Assembly (NCBI GenBank): GCA_026393985.1
Contig: JAPKZB010000087.1
Span: 18,556 to 82,555, forward strand
Direction of reading: 5' to 3'
DNA from: Acidobacteriota bacterium
Lineage (GTDB): Bacteria; Acidobacteriota; Terriglobia; Bryobacterales; Bryobacteraceae
DNA length: 64,000 nucleotides
Below are positions 28,019-37,697 of this stretch, piece by piece; position 1 is the first letter of the stretch, and each line of letters begins with the position of its first letter. The translations under genes and the position numbers were made by a program. The notes beneath the pieces are model-generated. The model was given only the letters and a program-made list of their open reading frames with translations. It was not told the origin of the DNA and did no database searches.

Positions 28019-28471
28019 ATGCCGAAACGGAACAAAGCTGCCTACATGATCTCGGCCGTCGCCGAGCAGTACAATCTGCATCCCCAGACCCTCCGCATGT
28101 ACGAGCGCGAAGGCCTGTTGAAACCCTCCCGCAGCGACGGCAATACCCGCCTCTATACCGAGGACGATGTCGAGCGCCTCGAAGTCATCCTCCAACTCAC
28201 CCGCGAACTCGGTGTCAACCTCGCCGGAGTGGAAATCATCCTCAACATGCGGGAAAAAATGGAGGAAATGCAGCGGCAGATCGAACAGTTTGTCGCCTCG
28301 CTCAACTCAGAAATCGCCCAGCGCGTCCGCCAGCCCGCGCCCGGTCCGGATTCGCAGGCGCTCGTCCCCGTGATCAGTGTCGCTTCCCTCGTCCGCGTCG
28401 AATCGGAATCCGCTCCGGTCGAGCCCGCCCCGGCCGAGTTCCGAGTCCGCCGGAAGAAAGTCACCCTCTAG
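28019..28471 (+). CDS. hspR: MerR-family heat-shock repressor, HspR type
   Basis: The ATG at 28019, 19 bases after dnaJ, gives 150 residues. YMISAVAEQYNLHPQTLRMYEREGLLKPSRSDGNTRLYTEDD is a MerR-type winged HTH close to HspR, which represses the dnaK operon by binding HAIR repeats and is kept active by DnaK. A dimerisation coiled coil follows (LNMREKMEEMQRQIEQFVASL), then a Pro/Glu-rich tail ending in RVRRKKVTL. The ORF track starts 46 codons earlier, inside dnaJ. Location in the dnaK-dnaJ operon strongly supports the assignment, although no perfect HAIR site was found upstream. Confidence 0.85.
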   Translation: MPKRNKAAYMISAVAEQYNLHPQTLRMYEREGLLKPSRSDGNTRLYTEDDVERLEVILQLTRELGVNLAGVEIILNMREKMEEMQRQIEQFVASLNSEIAQRVRQPAPGPDSQALVPVISVASLVRVESESAPVEPAPAEFRVRRKKVTL

Positions 28472-28477
28472 CCCCGA

Positions 28478-28483
28478 TACAAT
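28478..28483 (+). promoter_or_regulatory. Candidate -10 box (TACAAT) for nadE
   Basis: GATACAATAG occurs again, with TACAAT ending ten bases before the nadE ATG. No Shine-Dalgarno sequence lies between. Confidence 0.4.
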
Positions 28484-28493
28484 AGTAGTCTTC

Positions 28494-30143
28494 ATGCGGA
28501 TTGCCTTGGGGCAGATCAATACCACGGTTGGCGACCTGGTCGGGAACGCCAGCTTAATCCTGCGCTATGCGCGGCGCGCGGCCGAAGGAGGCGCCGAAGT
28601 GGTCGTCTTCCCGGAGTTGGCGCTCACCGGCTATCCCCCCCAGGACCTCCTCGAACGCCCCGCGTTCCTCGAAGCCGCCGAAGCCGAACTCAACCGCCTC
28701 GCCGTCGAAGCCGCCCCCCTGCGCATCGCCATTCTCTGCGGCACCGCCGAAGTTGCCCCATGCAACGAGGGAAAACGGGTCTGGAACACCGCCGCCCTCC
28801 TCCAACGCGGCAAAGTCCTCTTCCGCCAGCACAAAATGCTGCTCCCCACCTACGATGTCTTCGACGAGCAGCGTTACTTCCGCCCCGCCGAAAACCAGTC
28901 CCTCGCCACCATCGGCACCACCCCCGTCGCCATCACCATCTGCGAAGACGCCTGGAACGACCAGCACTTCTGGCAGAACCGGCTCTATCAACGCGACCCT
29001 GTCGAAGAGCTCATCGGTGCCGGCGCCAAAGCCATTCTCTCCATCAACGCCTCGCCCTACCACCTCGGCAAACGCGCCCTCCGCCAGCAGATCTTCTCCG
29101 CCACCGCCCGCCGTTATCAAACTCCCCTCGTCTACGTCAATCAGGTCGGCGGCAACGATCAGTTAATCTTTGATGGCTCCAGCTTCGCCATGGACTCGAC
29201 CGGCAAAATCATCGCCGCCGCCTCCAGCTTCTCTGAAGAACTCATCTTCGCCAACTTCCATACCGGCACCGGCGACCTCCACGCCTCCCATCCCGAAGAG
29301 ATCGACGCCGTCTACCAAGCCCTCGTCCTCGGCACCCGCGACTACTTCCGCAAAACCGGCTTCCGCAAAGCCCTCCTCGGCCTCTCCGGCGGCATCGACT
29401 CCGCCCTCGTCGCCTGCCTCGCCGTCGAAGCCCTCGGCAAGGAGAACGTCACCGGCGTCGCCATGCCCGGACCCTACTCCTCAGACCACTCCCTCACCGA
29501 CGCCCACGCCCTCGCCGCCTCCCTCGGCATCTCCTGCCCCACTGTCTCTATCAACCAAGCCTACGCCGCCATGCTCGATACCCTCGGCCCGGTCTTCGCC
29601 GGTGCCCCGCCTGACGTCACCGAAGAAAATCTCCAATCCCGCCTCCGCGGCCTCACCCTCATGGCCCTCTCCAACAAAACCGGCGCCCTCGTGCTCACTA
29701 CCGGCAACAAAAGCGAAACCGCCGTCGGCTACGCCACCCTCTACGGCGACATGTGCGGCGGCCTCGCCGTCATCAGCGACATCCCCAAAACCCAGGTCTA
29801 CGACCTCTGCCGCGTCGCCAACCGCCGCCTCGCCAACGCCATCCCGGAATCCGTCTTCGTCAAGCCCCCCTCAGCCGAACTCCGCCCCGACCAGAAAGAC
29901 TCCGACTCCCTGCCCGAGTACCCCGTCCTCGACGCCATCCTCGCCCTCTACGTCGAACAGATGGTCTCCCCCGCCCGCATCGCCGAAAAGCTCAACCTCC
30001 CGCTCACCCTCGTCCGCGATGTCACCCGAAAAGTGGATCGAAACGAATACAAGCGCCAACAGGCCGCGCCCGGCCTCAAAGTAACCACCAAGGCCTTCGG
30101 CTTCGGCCGCCGCCTTCCCATCGCCCAGGGGTATAGCGAATGA
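28494..30143 (+). CDS. nadE: Glutamine-dependent NAD+ synthetase
   Basis: This enzyme makes NAD+ from deamido-NAD+ and ATP using ammonia released from glutamine. Residues 1 to about 260 form a nitrilase-type glutaminase with the triad E (VVFPELALTGYP), K (RQHKMLLPTYDVFDE) and C (AITICEDAW). The synthetase domain follows with the PP-loop LSGGIDSALVA near residue 297, TGNKSETAVGYATLYGD and RVANRR. The ATG at 28494 gives 549 residues, normal for the fused form; the ORF-track start lies inside hspR. It overlaps the next gene by ATGA and may head the long + strand transcription unit. Confidence 0.96.
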   Translation: MRIALGQINTTVGDLVGNASLILRYARRAAEGGAEVVVFPELALTGYPPQDLLERPAFLEAAEAELNRLAVEAAPLRIAILCGTAEVAPCNEGKRVWNTAALLQRGKVLFRQHKMLLPTYDVFDEQRYFRPAENQSLATIGTTPVAITICEDAWNDQHFWQNRLYQRDPVEELIGAGAKAILSINASPYHLGKRALRQQIFSATARRYQTPLVYVNQVGGNDQLIFDGSSFAMDSTGKIIAAASSFSEELIFANFHTGTGDLHASHPEEIDAVYQALVLGTRDYFRKTGFRKALLGLSGGIDSALVACLAVEALGKENVTGVAMPGPYSSDHSLTDAHALAASLGISCPTVSINQAYAAMLDTLGPVFAGAPPDVTEENLQSRLRGLTLMALSNKTGALVLTTGNKSETAVGYATLYGDMCGGLAVISDIPKTQVYDLCRVANRRLANAIPESVFVKPPSAELRPDQKDSDSLPEYPVLDAILALYVEQMVSPARIAEKLNLPLTLVRDVTRKVDRNEYKRQQAAPGLKVTTKAFGFGRRLPIAQGYSE

Positions 30144-32638
30144 GAACTCTTCTCCTCACCATCAGCGGCACCCTCCTTGCCGCCTTCCTCCTCGTCTCCC
30201 AGTCCGGCGTCACCGAACGCGTCGGCCCCCGGCCCGATGGCGCTTTCCTCCTCAACAGCGGCGCCCTCCTCACCCCCGCCGGCCGCCAGCAGGCCACCGA
30301 CACCTTCCCCATGGCCTCCGCCCTGTCGCCCGACAAGCGCTGGCTCCTTGTCCTCCACGGCGGCTATAATCCCCCCGCCGTCGTCGTCTTCGACGCCCAG
30401 TCCATGGCCGAAAAAAGCCGCGTCAACCTCCCCGACGCCTGGCTCGGCCTCACCTTCTCCCCCAACGGCAAAATGGTCTACGTCGGCGGCGGCAGCCAGG
30501 CCAACGTCCACGAACTCAGCTTCGACCCCACCGCCGGCGCCCTCCAACTCCTCCGCTCCATGCCCATCGTCCCCGCCGCCGACCGCAAGCACACCGACTT
30601 CATCGGCGACGTCGCCCTCTCCCCCGATGGCCGCCTCGTCTACGCCGCCGCCCTCTTCCAAAACGCCGTCCACGTCATCAACCCCCAGTCCGGCCGCGTC
30701 ATCGAAACCTGGAAAACCGGCCGCCGCCCCTACCGCATCCTCTTCCACCCCGACGGCCAAAGCTTCTTCGTCTCCCACTGGGCCGACGCCTCCGTCGGCC
30801 ACTACGCCGCCAATACCGGCGTCCGCCTCGCCCTCCTCCGCGCCAGCCAGCACCCCACCGACATGCTCTGGAGCAGCCGCCAGCCCGACGCCGACGAAGG
30901 CGACGCCCCCAAACTCGCCGGCCGCCTCTTCGTCACCAACGGCAACGCCAACTCCGTCACCGTCATCGGTGTCAACGACAGCAACACCGCCACGCCTCTT
31001 GAATCCATCAACGTCTCCCTCTCCCCCGAACAGCCCGCCGGCATGACCCCCAGCGCCCTCGCCCTCAGCCCCGACCAGAAGCAGCTCTACGTCGTCTGCT
31101 CGGACGCCAACGCCGTCGCCGTCGCCGATATCAGCCGCTCCCGCAGCCGTGTCCGCGGCTTCATCCCCACCGGCTGGTACCCCCTCGCCGCCCGCGCCCT
31201 CGATTCCCAACTTCTCGTCTTCAATGGCCGCGGCCCCCGCAGCTACCCCAACCCTAAAGGGCCCAACCCCACCCTCCGCCCCGCCCCCGTCCACCAGGGC
31301 AACGTCGCCGTCGAATACGTCGGCCGTCTCCAGCGCGGCTCGGTCTCCCTCATTCCCCCCTTCGACGACGAACAACTCGACAAGTGGACCACCACCGTCC
31401 GCCAGAACCTTCCCTACGAAGACCGCCGCCTCTTCCTCGCCCACTCCAACACCACCCTCGCCCCCGTCCTCCCCGTCCGTCCCGGCGATCCTTCCCGCCT
31501 CGAACACGTCATCTACATCGTCAAAGAAAACCGCACCTACGACCAGGTTCTCGGCGACCTCGGCAAAGGCAACGGCGACCCCTCCCTCACCCTCTTCCCC
31601 GAACGCGTCAGCCCCAACCACCACAAACTCGCCCGCGAGTTCGTCCTCCTCGACAACTTTTACGTCTCCGCCGACGTCTCCGCCGACGGCCACAACTGGA
31701 CCACCGCCGGCATCGCTCCCGACTACGTCCAGCGCATGTGGCCCAACAGCTACGCCGGCCGCCGCCAACACTACGACTACGAAGGCGGTGAACCCGCCGC
31801 CCTGCCTCCCGCCGGCTACCTCTGGAACAACGCCCTCGCCGCCGGACGCACCGTCCGCAACTACGGCTACTTCGTCGAAAACACCCCGCTCAAGGACGTC
31901 ACCGGCTCCACCCCCCACGTCAAACTCGTCCGCGACCCCGCTCTCCTGCCCCACACCCATCACCCCTACCGCGGCTTCGATATGGACTACCCCGACGTCG
32001 AACGCGCCAAAACCTTCCTCGCCGATCTCGCCAACCTCGAAGTCGCCGGCAAGTTCCCCCACCTCTCCGTCGTCCGCCTCGGCAACGATCACACCAGCGG
32101 CCTCGCCGCCGGCAAAATCTCCCCCCTCGCCGCCATGGCCGACAACGACTACGCCCTCGGCCTCATCGTCGAAGGCCTCTCGAAAAGCAAATTCTGGGAG
32201 AAAATGGCCATCTTCGTCATCGAAGACGACGCCCAGAACGGCCCCGACCACGTCGACTCCCACCGCTCCCCCGCCTTCGTCATCTCCCCCTACACCAAAC
32301 GCGGCGCCATCGACAGCTCGTTCTACAACACCACCTCCATGCTCCGCACCATCGAACTCATCCTCGGTATCCGCCCCATGACTACCTTCGATGCCGGCGC
32401 CCGCCCCATGACCGGCGCCTTCCAGCTCACCCCCAACGTCAGCGCCTACTCCGCCGAAAAGCCCCGCTACCCCCTCGACGAACGCAACCCCGGCCAGGGC
32501 GCCCTCGCCGCCCGCTCCGCCCGCATGGACTTCGACGAAGCCGACGAAATCGACGACGACGAACTCAACGCCATCCTCTGGGCCGCCCTCAAAAAGACCC
32601 CCTACCCCGTCCCCGTGCGCAGCTACTTCGGAAAGTAA
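30140..32638 (+). CDS. YncE-like beta-propeller fused to a phosphoesterase (alkaline phosphatase superfamily)
   Basis: The protein begins with a signal peptide (LLLTISGTLLAAFLLVSQSG). Residues about 30-420 form a seven-blade-type propeller with PDKRWLLVLHGG, SPNGKMVYVGGG, SPDGRLVYAAA and LSPDQKQLYVV repeats. From about residue 450 a phosphoesterase domain of the PF04185 type begins with HVIYIVKENRTYDQVLGDLG. It continues with DNFYVSADVSADGHNW, GNDHTSGLAAG, VIEDDAQNGPDHVDSHRSP and YTKRGA. Metal-binding residues typical of the family (E-N, D, D-D, H) are visible. The fusion is common in Acidobacteria. It is likely periplasmic and hydrolyses phosphate esters or phospholipids; the substrate is unknown. 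It overlaps nadE by four bases and lies five bases before the GH57 gene. Confidence 0.82.
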   Translation: MRTLLLTISGTLLAAFLLVSQSGVTERVGPRPDGAFLLNSGALLTPAGRQQATDTFPMASALSPDKRWLLVLHGGYNPPAVVVFDAQSMAEKSRVNLPDAWLGLTFSPNGKMVYVGGGSQANVHELSFDPTAGALQLLRSMPIVPAADRKHTDFIGDVALSPDGRLVYAAALFQNAVHVINPQSGRVIETWKTGRRPYRILFHPDGQSFFVSHWADASVGHYAANTGVRLALLRASQHPTDMLWSSRQPDADEGDAPKLAGRLFVTNGNANSVTVIGVNDSNTATPLESINVSLSPEQPAGMTPSALALSPDQKQLYVVCSDANAVAVADISRSRSRVRGFIPTGWYPLAARALDSQLLVFNGRGPRSYPNPKGPNPTLRPAPVHQGNVAVEYVGRLQRGSVSLIPPFDDEQLDKWTTTVRQNLPYEDRRLFLAHSNTTLAPVLPVRPGDPSRLEHVIYIVKENRTYDQVLGDLGKGNGDPSLTLFPERVSPNHHKLAREFVLLDNFYVSADVSADGHNWTTAGIAPDYVQRMWPNSYAGRRQHYDYEGGEPAALPPAGYLWNNALAAGRTVRNYGYFVENTPLKDVTGSTPHVKLVRDPALLPHTHHPYRGFDMDYPDVERAKTFLADLANLEVAGKFPHLSVVRLGNDHTSGLAAGKISPLAAMADNDYALGLIVEGLSKSKFWEKMAIFVIEDDAQNGPDHVDSHRSPAFVISPYTKRGAIDSSFYNTTSMLRTIELILGIRPMTTFDAGARPMTGAFQLTPNVSAYSAEKPRYPLDERNPGQGALAARSARMDFDEADEIDDDELNAILWAALKKTPYPVPVRSYFGK

Positions 32639-32643
32639 CCCGC

Positions 32644-34659
32644 ATGGCCCAAATCGATCTCTGCTTCGTCTGGCACATGCACCAGCCTTTCTATAAGGAT
32701 CTGGTCACCGGCGAATACAAACTGCCCTGGACCCGCCTCCACGGCCTCAAAGACTACTACGGCATGGTGGAGATCCTCGCCGCCTTCCCCTCCGTCCACC
32801 AGACTTTTAACCTCGTCCCCTCCATGGTCGCCCAGCTCGACGAGTACGCCGCCGGCGCCGCCGAAGACCCCTTCCTCCGCCTCGCCCTCAAGCCCGCCGA
32901 AGAGCTCACCGAAGCCGACCAAGCCTTCCTCCTCCGCTACTTCTTCCAGGCCAACCTCGCCCGGATGGTCTACCGCTACCCCCGCTACGGCGAACTCTAC
33001 GAACTCAGCCTCAAAGCCGGCCGCTTCTTCGGCGTCCAGGAGTTCCGCGACCTGCAAATCCTCTCCCAAATCGCCTGGTTCGACGAAATCTTCCTCGCCG
33101 CCGACCCGGAAATTCGCGATCTGGTGGCCAAAGGCCGCCACTTCTCCCTCGCCGACCAGAAACTCATGGGGCGCAAACAGCTCGAAATCCTCGGCCACGT
33201 CGTCCCCGTCTACGCCAAATACGCCGCCACCGGCCAGATCGAAGTCTCCACCACCCCCTACTACCACCCCATTCTCCCCCTCCTGTGCGACTCCGATATC
33301 GCCGCCGTCGCCCACCCCCACGTCCCCCTCCCCACCCCCTTCCGCTACCCCGAAGACGCCCGTCACCAGCTCCTCACCGCCCGCGACTACATGCAGAAGC
33401 GGCTCCACCTCACCCCCCGCGGCCTCTGGCCCTCGGAAGGCTCCGTCTCCGACGAAGCTCTCCTCCTCGCCGCCGACTGCGGCTTCGAATGGTTCGCCAC
33501 CGATAACGGCGTCCTCGCCCGCACCCTCGGCCGCGCCGCCGGCGCCGCCGAAACCTACCGCCCCTATCTCTGGCAGCACCAGGGCCGCCAACTCCACTGC
33601 CTCTTCCGCGATCACTACTTAAGCGACCTGGTCGGCTTCGTCTACTCGAAAATGGCCCCCGAAGAAGCCGCCGACCACTTCCTCGGCCGCATCCGCGAAA
33701 ACTGCAACGGCCGCGACTCCCTCGTCCCCATCATCCTCGACGGCGAAAACGCCTGGGAGTACTTCCCCGAAAGCGGACGCGAATTCCTCCGCCAACTCTA
33801 CACCCGCATCGCCGCCGACCCCGGCATGCAGGCCGTCACCGTCAGCGAAGGCATCGCCCGCCACCCCGCCCACACCCTCGACCGCATCTTCCCCGGCTCC
33901 TGGATCAACGCCAACTTCGATATCTGGATCGGCGCCGACGAAGACAACCGCGCCTGGGAGTATCTCCGCCTCGCCCGCGCCGCCTTCGACCAACACAAAG
34001 ACAACGTCACCCCCGAACAGCGCGACCTCGCCTACGAAGAGATCCTCATCGCCGAAGGCAGCGACTGGTGCTGGTGGTACGGCCCCGAACACGAATCCGC
34101 CAACCGCACCGAGTTCGATCAACTCTTCCGCGACCACCTCGCCAACGTCTACCGCGCTCTCGAACTCCCGCCCCCCGCCGAACTCTCCCGCCCCATCCTC
34201 CGCCTCGAGTTCCTCGAACACCACCACCTCCCCACCACCCACATCCAACCCACCCTCGACGGCCAGATCAGCAGCTACTTCGAATGGATGGGCGCCGGCG
34301 AATACCACGTCGACCAGCGCCAGGGCGCCATGCACGGCGGCCGCGTCGGCCTCCAGCAACTCCTCTACGGCACCGACGGCCAACGCATCTTCCTCCGCTT
34401 CGACTTCGACCCCCTGCCCGACTGCACCCACCTCGAAATCCGCATCAAAGCCGGCGACGCCGAAACCACCCTCCCCCCCGGCCGCTTCGCCGTCGGCCGC
34501 ATCGTCGAAGCCGCCGTCCCCCTCGCCAGCCTCGCCCTCGCCCCCGGCTCCCTCGTCCGCTTTCAAGTCTTCCTCTGGCTCTCCGGACTCCCCGTCGAAT
34601 CCCTCCCCCGCCAGGGCACCTTCGAATTGGATACCCTTACCCACAAAGACTGGAACTGA
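32644..34659 (+). CDS. Glycoside hydrolase family 57 protein (alpha-amylase / glucanotransferase type)
   Basis: The N-terminus CFVWHMHQPFY carries the GH57 motif 1 HxHQP. Motif 3, GLWPSEGSVSDE near residue 260-270, contains the predicted nucleophile glutamate, and LDGENAWEYFPESG near residue 365 supplies the predicted acid/base aspartate and motif 4. A C-terminal beta-sandwich (residues about 510-671) follows. The 671-residue length and lack of a signal peptide fit an intracellular alpha-glucan enzyme acting on glycogen or maltodextrin. Specificity (amylase, branching or transferase) cannot be fixed from motifs. It sits in a close-packed operon-like run, eight bases before the DapA-family gene. 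Confidence 0.88.
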   Translation: MAQIDLCFVWHMHQPFYKDLVTGEYKLPWTRLHGLKDYYGMVEILAAFPSVHQTFNLVPSMVAQLDEYAAGAAEDPFLRLALKPAEELTEADQAFLLRYFFQANLARMVYRYPRYGELYELSLKAGRFFGVQEFRDLQILSQIAWFDEIFLAADPEIRDLVAKGRHFSLADQKLMGRKQLEILGHVVPVYAKYAATGQIEVSTTPYYHPILPLLCDSDIAAVAHPHVPLPTPFRYPEDARHQLLTARDYMQKRLHLTPRGLWPSEGSVSDEALLLAADCGFEWFATDNGVLARTLGRAAGAAETYRPYLWQHQGRQLHCLFRDHYLSDLVGFVYSKMAPEEAADHFLGRIRENCNGRDSLVPIILDGENAWEYFPESGREFLRQLYTRIAADPGMQAVTVSEGIARHPAHTLDRIFPGSWINANFDIWIGADEDNRAWEYLRLARAAFDQHKDNVTPEQRDLAYEEILIAEGSDWCWWYGPEHESANRTEFDQLFRDHLANVYRALELPPPAELSRPILRLEFLEHHHLPTTHIQPTLDGQISSYFEWMGAGEYHVDQRQGAMHGGRVGLQQLLYGTDGQRIFLRFDFDPLPDCTHLEIRIKAGDAETTLPPGRFAVGRIVEAAVPLASLALAPGSLVRFQVFLWLSGLPVESLPRQGTFELDTLTHKDWN

Positions 34660-34666
34660 ACAACTT

Positions 34667-35593
34667 ATGAACGTCTCCTGGCACGGCGTCTACCCCGCCC
34701 TCACCACCCAATACCGCCCGGACCTCTCGGTCGACCTCCCCGCCACCGCCGCGCACCTCGAAAAACTCATCGCCGCCGGCATCCACGGCGTCATCCTCCT
34801 CGGCAGCGTCGGCGAAAACACCGCCCACGAATATGAAGAAAAATTAATTATCCTCCGCGAGCTCAAAGCCGTCGTCGCCGGCCGCATCCCCGTCCTCTCC
34901 GGCGTCGCCGAAAACACCACCATGGTCGCCGCCCGCTTCGCCCGCGACTGCGAAAAGCTCGGCCTCGACGGCCTCATGGTCCTCCCCGCCATGATCTACA
35001 AAGCCGACCGCCGCGAAGCCAGCGCCCACTTCCGCACCGTCGCCCAGTCGAGCGGTCTGCCCGTGATGATCTACAACAACCCCCCGGCCTACTACGTCGA
35101 CATGCCCCCGGACGCCTTCGTCGAACTCGCCGAAGAGCCCACCATCGTCGCCATCAAGGAGTCCTCGGACAATGTCCGCCGCATCACCGACCTCCGCAAC
35201 GCCGTCGGCCGCCGCTTCATTTTGTTCAGCGGGGTGGACGACCTGGTCCTCGAAAGCGCCCTGCTCGGCGCCGAAGGCTGGGTCTCCGGCCTCGTCAACG
35301 CTTTCCCGGACGAGAACCGCGTCCTCTGGCAGTTAGCCCAACAGGGCCGCTGGGCCGAGGCTCGCGAGCTCTACCAGTGGTACACCCCGCTCCTCCACCT
35401 CGACACGAAGATCAAGCTCGTCCAGTACATCAAGCTCTGCATGGCCGAAGTCGGCCTCGGCTCGGAACTCACTCGCCCGCCCCGCCTCCCCATCGCCGGC
35501 GCCGAAAGAGAGGAGGTGCTCGGCATCATCCGCCACGCCCTCACCCACCGCCCCGATCTCACCCGCTACGCGCACCCCCATGCGAACGATTGA
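34667..35593 (+). CDS. DapA-family aldolase/deaminase, probably pyrroline-4-hydroxy-2-carboxylate deaminase
   Basis: This is a 308-residue class I aldolase-fold protein. [15 protein letters not shown] holds the substrate carboxylate-binding motif; [12 protein letters not shown] supplies the catalytic tyrosine, and [10 protein letters not shown] the Schiff-base lysine. The family includes dihydrodipicolinate synthase, N-acetylneuraminate lyase and the deaminase of hydroxyproline breakdown. The next genes are a 4-hydroxyproline epimerase and a three-subunit D-hydroxyproline dehydrogenase, so the deaminase role (giving 2,5-dioxovalerate) is favoured by context. Its C-terminal codons PHAND-stop contain the ATG of the following reading frame, giving tight translational coupling. 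Confidence 0.82.
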   Translation: MNVSWHGVYPALTTQYRPDLSVDLPATAAHLEKLIAAGIHGVILLGSVGENTAHEYEEKLIILRELKAVVAGRIPVLSGVAENTTMVAARFARDCEKLGLDGLMVLPAMIYKADRREASAHFRTVAQSSGLPVMIYNNPPAYYVDMPPDAFVELAEEPTIVAIKESSDNVRRITDLRNAVGRRFILFSGVDDLVLESALLGAEGWVSGLVNAFPDENRVLWQLAQQGRWAEARELYQWYTPLLHLDTKIKLVQYIKLCMAEVGLGSELTRPPRLPIAGAEREEVLGIIRHALTHRPDLTRYAHPHAND

Positions 35594-35750
35594 CGTCATC
35601 GACTCCCACACCGGTGGCGAACCCACCCGCCTCGTCCTCGCCGGCGGCCCAGACCTCGGCCCCGGCTCCATGGCCGAACGCTTGGCTTCGTTTCGCAAAA
35701 CGCACGATCGGCCCCGCCGCCCCGGCCTCACCCCCCATGCCAACGATTGA
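35580..35750 (+). pseudogene. Truncated duplicate of the 5' end of the hydroxyproline epimerase gene
   Basis: The ATG at 35580 opens a 56-codon frame whose first 44 residues ([20 protein letters not shown] and on to THDR) match the start of the full epimerase gene with five base differences over 131 bases. It then runs into new sequence and stops at PHAND, the same ending as the upstream DapA-family protein. The duplicated block includes the coupled stop/start junction. The piece lacks both catalytic cysteines and cannot be an epimerase. It may now act only as a translated bridge keeping coupling between the deaminase and the intact epimerase gene. Confidence 0.8.
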
Positions 35751-35867
35751 CGTCATCGACTCCCACACCGGCGGCGAACCCACCCGCCTCGTCCTCGCCG
35801 GCGGCCCCGACCTCGGCTCCGGCTCCATGGCCGAACGCCTGGCTTCGTTTCGCAAAACGCACGATCG
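35580..35867 (+). repeat. 131-bp imperfect tandem duplication (period 157 bp)
   Basis: Copy 1 is 35580-35710 and copy 2 is 35737-35867. They differ at five positions (about 96% identity): three silent third-position or leucine changes and two that change an amino acid. The 26 bases between the copies are unrelated to either. Confidence 0.9.
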
Positions 35868-36639
35868 CTTCCGCGCCGCCGTCGTCAACGAGCCCCGCGG
35901 CTCCGACGTCCTCGTCGGCGCCCTGCTCTGCGCACCCGTCGACCCCACCTGCGCCGCCGGCGTCATCTTCTTCAATAACGTCGGCTACCTCGGCATGTGC
36001 GGCCACGGCGCCATCGGTCTCGTCGTCACCCTCGCCCACCTCGGCCGCATCTCCCCGGGCCGGCACCGCCTCGAAACCCCGGCCGGCGAAGTCGCCGCTA
36101 CGCTCAATCCCGACGGCTCGGTAACCATCGCCAACGTCCCCAGCTACCGCGCCGCCCAAACCGTCGTCGAAGTCCCCGGCGTCGGCCTCGTCGCCGGCGA
36201 CATCGCCTGGGGCGGCAACTGGTTCTTCCTCTCCCACTGCCCCGGCCTCGGTCCCGTCGACGCCCTCACCGAATACGCCTGGGCCCTCCGCCAAGCCGTC
36301 AACAACCAAGGCTACCCCGAAGTCGACCACGTCGAACTCTACGACGGCAACCGCAACTTCGTCCTCTGCCCCGGCAAAGCCTACGACCGCTCCCCCTGCG
36401 GCACCGGCACCAGCGCCAAACTCGCCTGCCTCGCCGCCGACGGCCTCCTCGCCCCCGGCGAAGTCTGGGTCCAGGAAAGCATCATCGGCAGCCGCTTCCA
36501 CGCCACCTACGAAGCCGCCGGCGACCGCATCCTCCCCACCATCACCGGCACCGCCTTCGTCACCGCCGAAGCCCGCCTCCTCATCGACGACCGCGACCCC
36601 TTCGCCTGGGGCTTCGGCCCGCCCCCCGCAACACCGTGA
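35737..36639 (+). CDS. 4-hydroxyproline 2-epimerase (proline racemase family)
   Basis: This enzyme interconverts trans-4-hydroxy-L-proline and cis-4-hydroxy-D-proline, the first step of bacterial hydroxyproline catabolism. Two catalytic cysteines are visible: GMCGHGAIG near residue 88 and [12 protein letters not shown] near residue 221. A cysteine (not threonine) at the second site argues against the related trans-3-hydroxyproline dehydratases. The N-terminus [15 protein letters not shown] carries the family SHTxGEP motif. The ATG at 35737 gives 300 residues; the ORF-track extension to 35377 only reads through the duplicated segment in another frame. It overlaps the next gene by GTGA. Confidence 0.92.
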   Translation: MPTIDVIDSHTGGEPTRLVLAGGPDLGSGSMAERLASFRKTHDRFRAAVVNEPRGSDVLVGALLCAPVDPTCAAGVIFFNNVGYLGMCGHGAIGLVVTLAHLGRISPGRHRLETPAGEVAATLNPDGSVTIANVPSYRAAQTVVEVPGVGLVAGDIAWGGNWFFLSHCPGLGPVDALTEYAWALRQAVNNQGYPEVDHVELYDGNRNFVLCPGKAYDRSPCGTGTSAKLACLAADGLLAPGEVWVQESIIGSRFHATYEAAGDRILPTITGTAFVTAEARLLIDDRDPFAWGFGPPPATP

Positions 36640-37697
36640 CCACCGACGTCCTCATCGCCGGCGCCGGCATCGTCGGCGCCGCCCTCGCCGCCGCCTTCCG
36701 CGCTGAGGGCGGCAAGTGCCTCGTCGTCGAGCCGGACCTCGTCGGCGGCGGCGCCACCGCCGCCGGCATGGGCCACGTCGTCGTCATGGACGATTCGCCC
36801 GCCCAACTCGCCCTCACCGCATACTCCCGCCGCCTCTGGGACAACCTCGACCTGCCCTCCAACGTCGAACGCGAACACCGCGGCACCCTCTGGGTCGCCG
36901 CCGACGCCGAAGAAATGGCCGAAGTCGCCCGCAAGCACGCCCTGTTTCCCGCCAGCGAAATCCTCGACGAACGCGCCCTCTACGCCGCCGAACCCGAACT
37001 CCGCCCCGGCCTCGCCGGCGGCCTCCTCGTCCCCGGCGATAGCGTCCTCTACGCTCCCTGCGCCGCAGCCTGGCTCCTGCGCCTCACCCCCGTCCGCTAC
37101 GCCGCCATCGCCGAACTCACCCCGGACGGCGCCCGACTCTCCGACGGCACCACCGTCTCGGCCGGGCTCACCATCCTCGCCTGCGGCGCCGGCATTACCC
37201 GCCTGCTCCCCCAACTCCCCATCAAACCCCGCAAAGGCCACCTCGCCATCACCGACCGCTACCCCGGCTTCCTAAACCATCAGCTCGTCGAACTCGGCTA
37301 CCTCAAAAGCGCCCACGGCCACAGCGCCGAAAGCGTCGCCTTCAACGTCCAGCCCCGCTCCACCGGGCAAATCCTCATCGGCAGCTCCCGCCAATACGGC
37401 GACGAGAGCCCGGGCATCCGTCCCGAACTCCTCTCCCGCATGCTGCGCCGCGCCGTCGACTACATGCCCCGGCTCAAAGACCTGCAAGTCATCCGCACCT
37501 GGACCGGCTTCCGCGCCGCCACCCCCGACAGCCTCCCCCTCATCGGCCCCGTCACCGACCGCCTCTGGGTCGCCGCCGGCCACGAAGGCCTCGGCATCAC
37601 CACCTCGCTCGGCACCGCCGCCCTGCTCCTCGACCGCCTCCTCGGCGATCCCCCCGCCATCCCTCCCGAACCCTATCTCCCGGACCGCTTCGCATGA
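36636..37697 (+). CDS. FAD-dependent amino-acid oxidoreductase, beta-type subunit of D-hydroxyproline dehydrogenase
   Basis: The GTG at 36636 gives 353 residues. [20 protein letters not shown] is the FAD-binding Rossmann motif, and the DAO fold continues to [20 protein letters not shown] at the C-terminus. [19 protein letters not shown] is typical of sarcosine/glycine/D-amino-acid oxidases. With the small [2Fe-2S] protein and the second flavoprotein downstream it matches the three-subunit D-hydroxyproline dehydrogenases known from pseudomonads, which yield pyrroline-4-hydroxy-2-carboxylate. The ORF track begins far upstream inside the epimerase gene; that portion is arginine-rich read-through and not real. 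Its stop forms ATGA with the first of three repeated start-like segments. Confidence 0.88.
   Translation: MTTDVLIAGAGIVGAALAAAFRAEGGKCLVVEPDLVGGGATAAGMGHVVVMDDSPAQLALTAYSRRLWDNLDLPSNVEREHRGTLWVAADAEEMAEVARKHALFPASEILDERALYAAEPELRPGLAGGLLVPGDSVLYAPCAAAWLLRLTPVRYAAIAELTPDGARLSDGTTVSAGLTILACGAGITRLLPQLPIKPRKGHLAITDRYPGFLNHQLVELGYLKSAHGHSAESVAFNVQPRSTGQILIGSSRQYGDESPGIRPELLSRMLRRAVDYMPRLKDLQVIRTWTGFRAATPDSLPLIGPVTDRLWVAAGHEGLGITTSLGTAALLLDRLLGDPPAIPPEPYLPDRFA

Noticed and set aside
29948-32263. 771-residue - strand ORF
   Set aside because: Gly/Val/Asp/Glu-rich translation antisense to nadE and the YncE-phosphoesterase gene; no domains.
35997-36635. N-terminal Arg/Pro-rich part of the 566-residue + strand ORF
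   Set aside because: Reads through the epimerase gene in another frame; the real flavoprotein starts at the GTG 36636 ([10 protein letters not shown]…).
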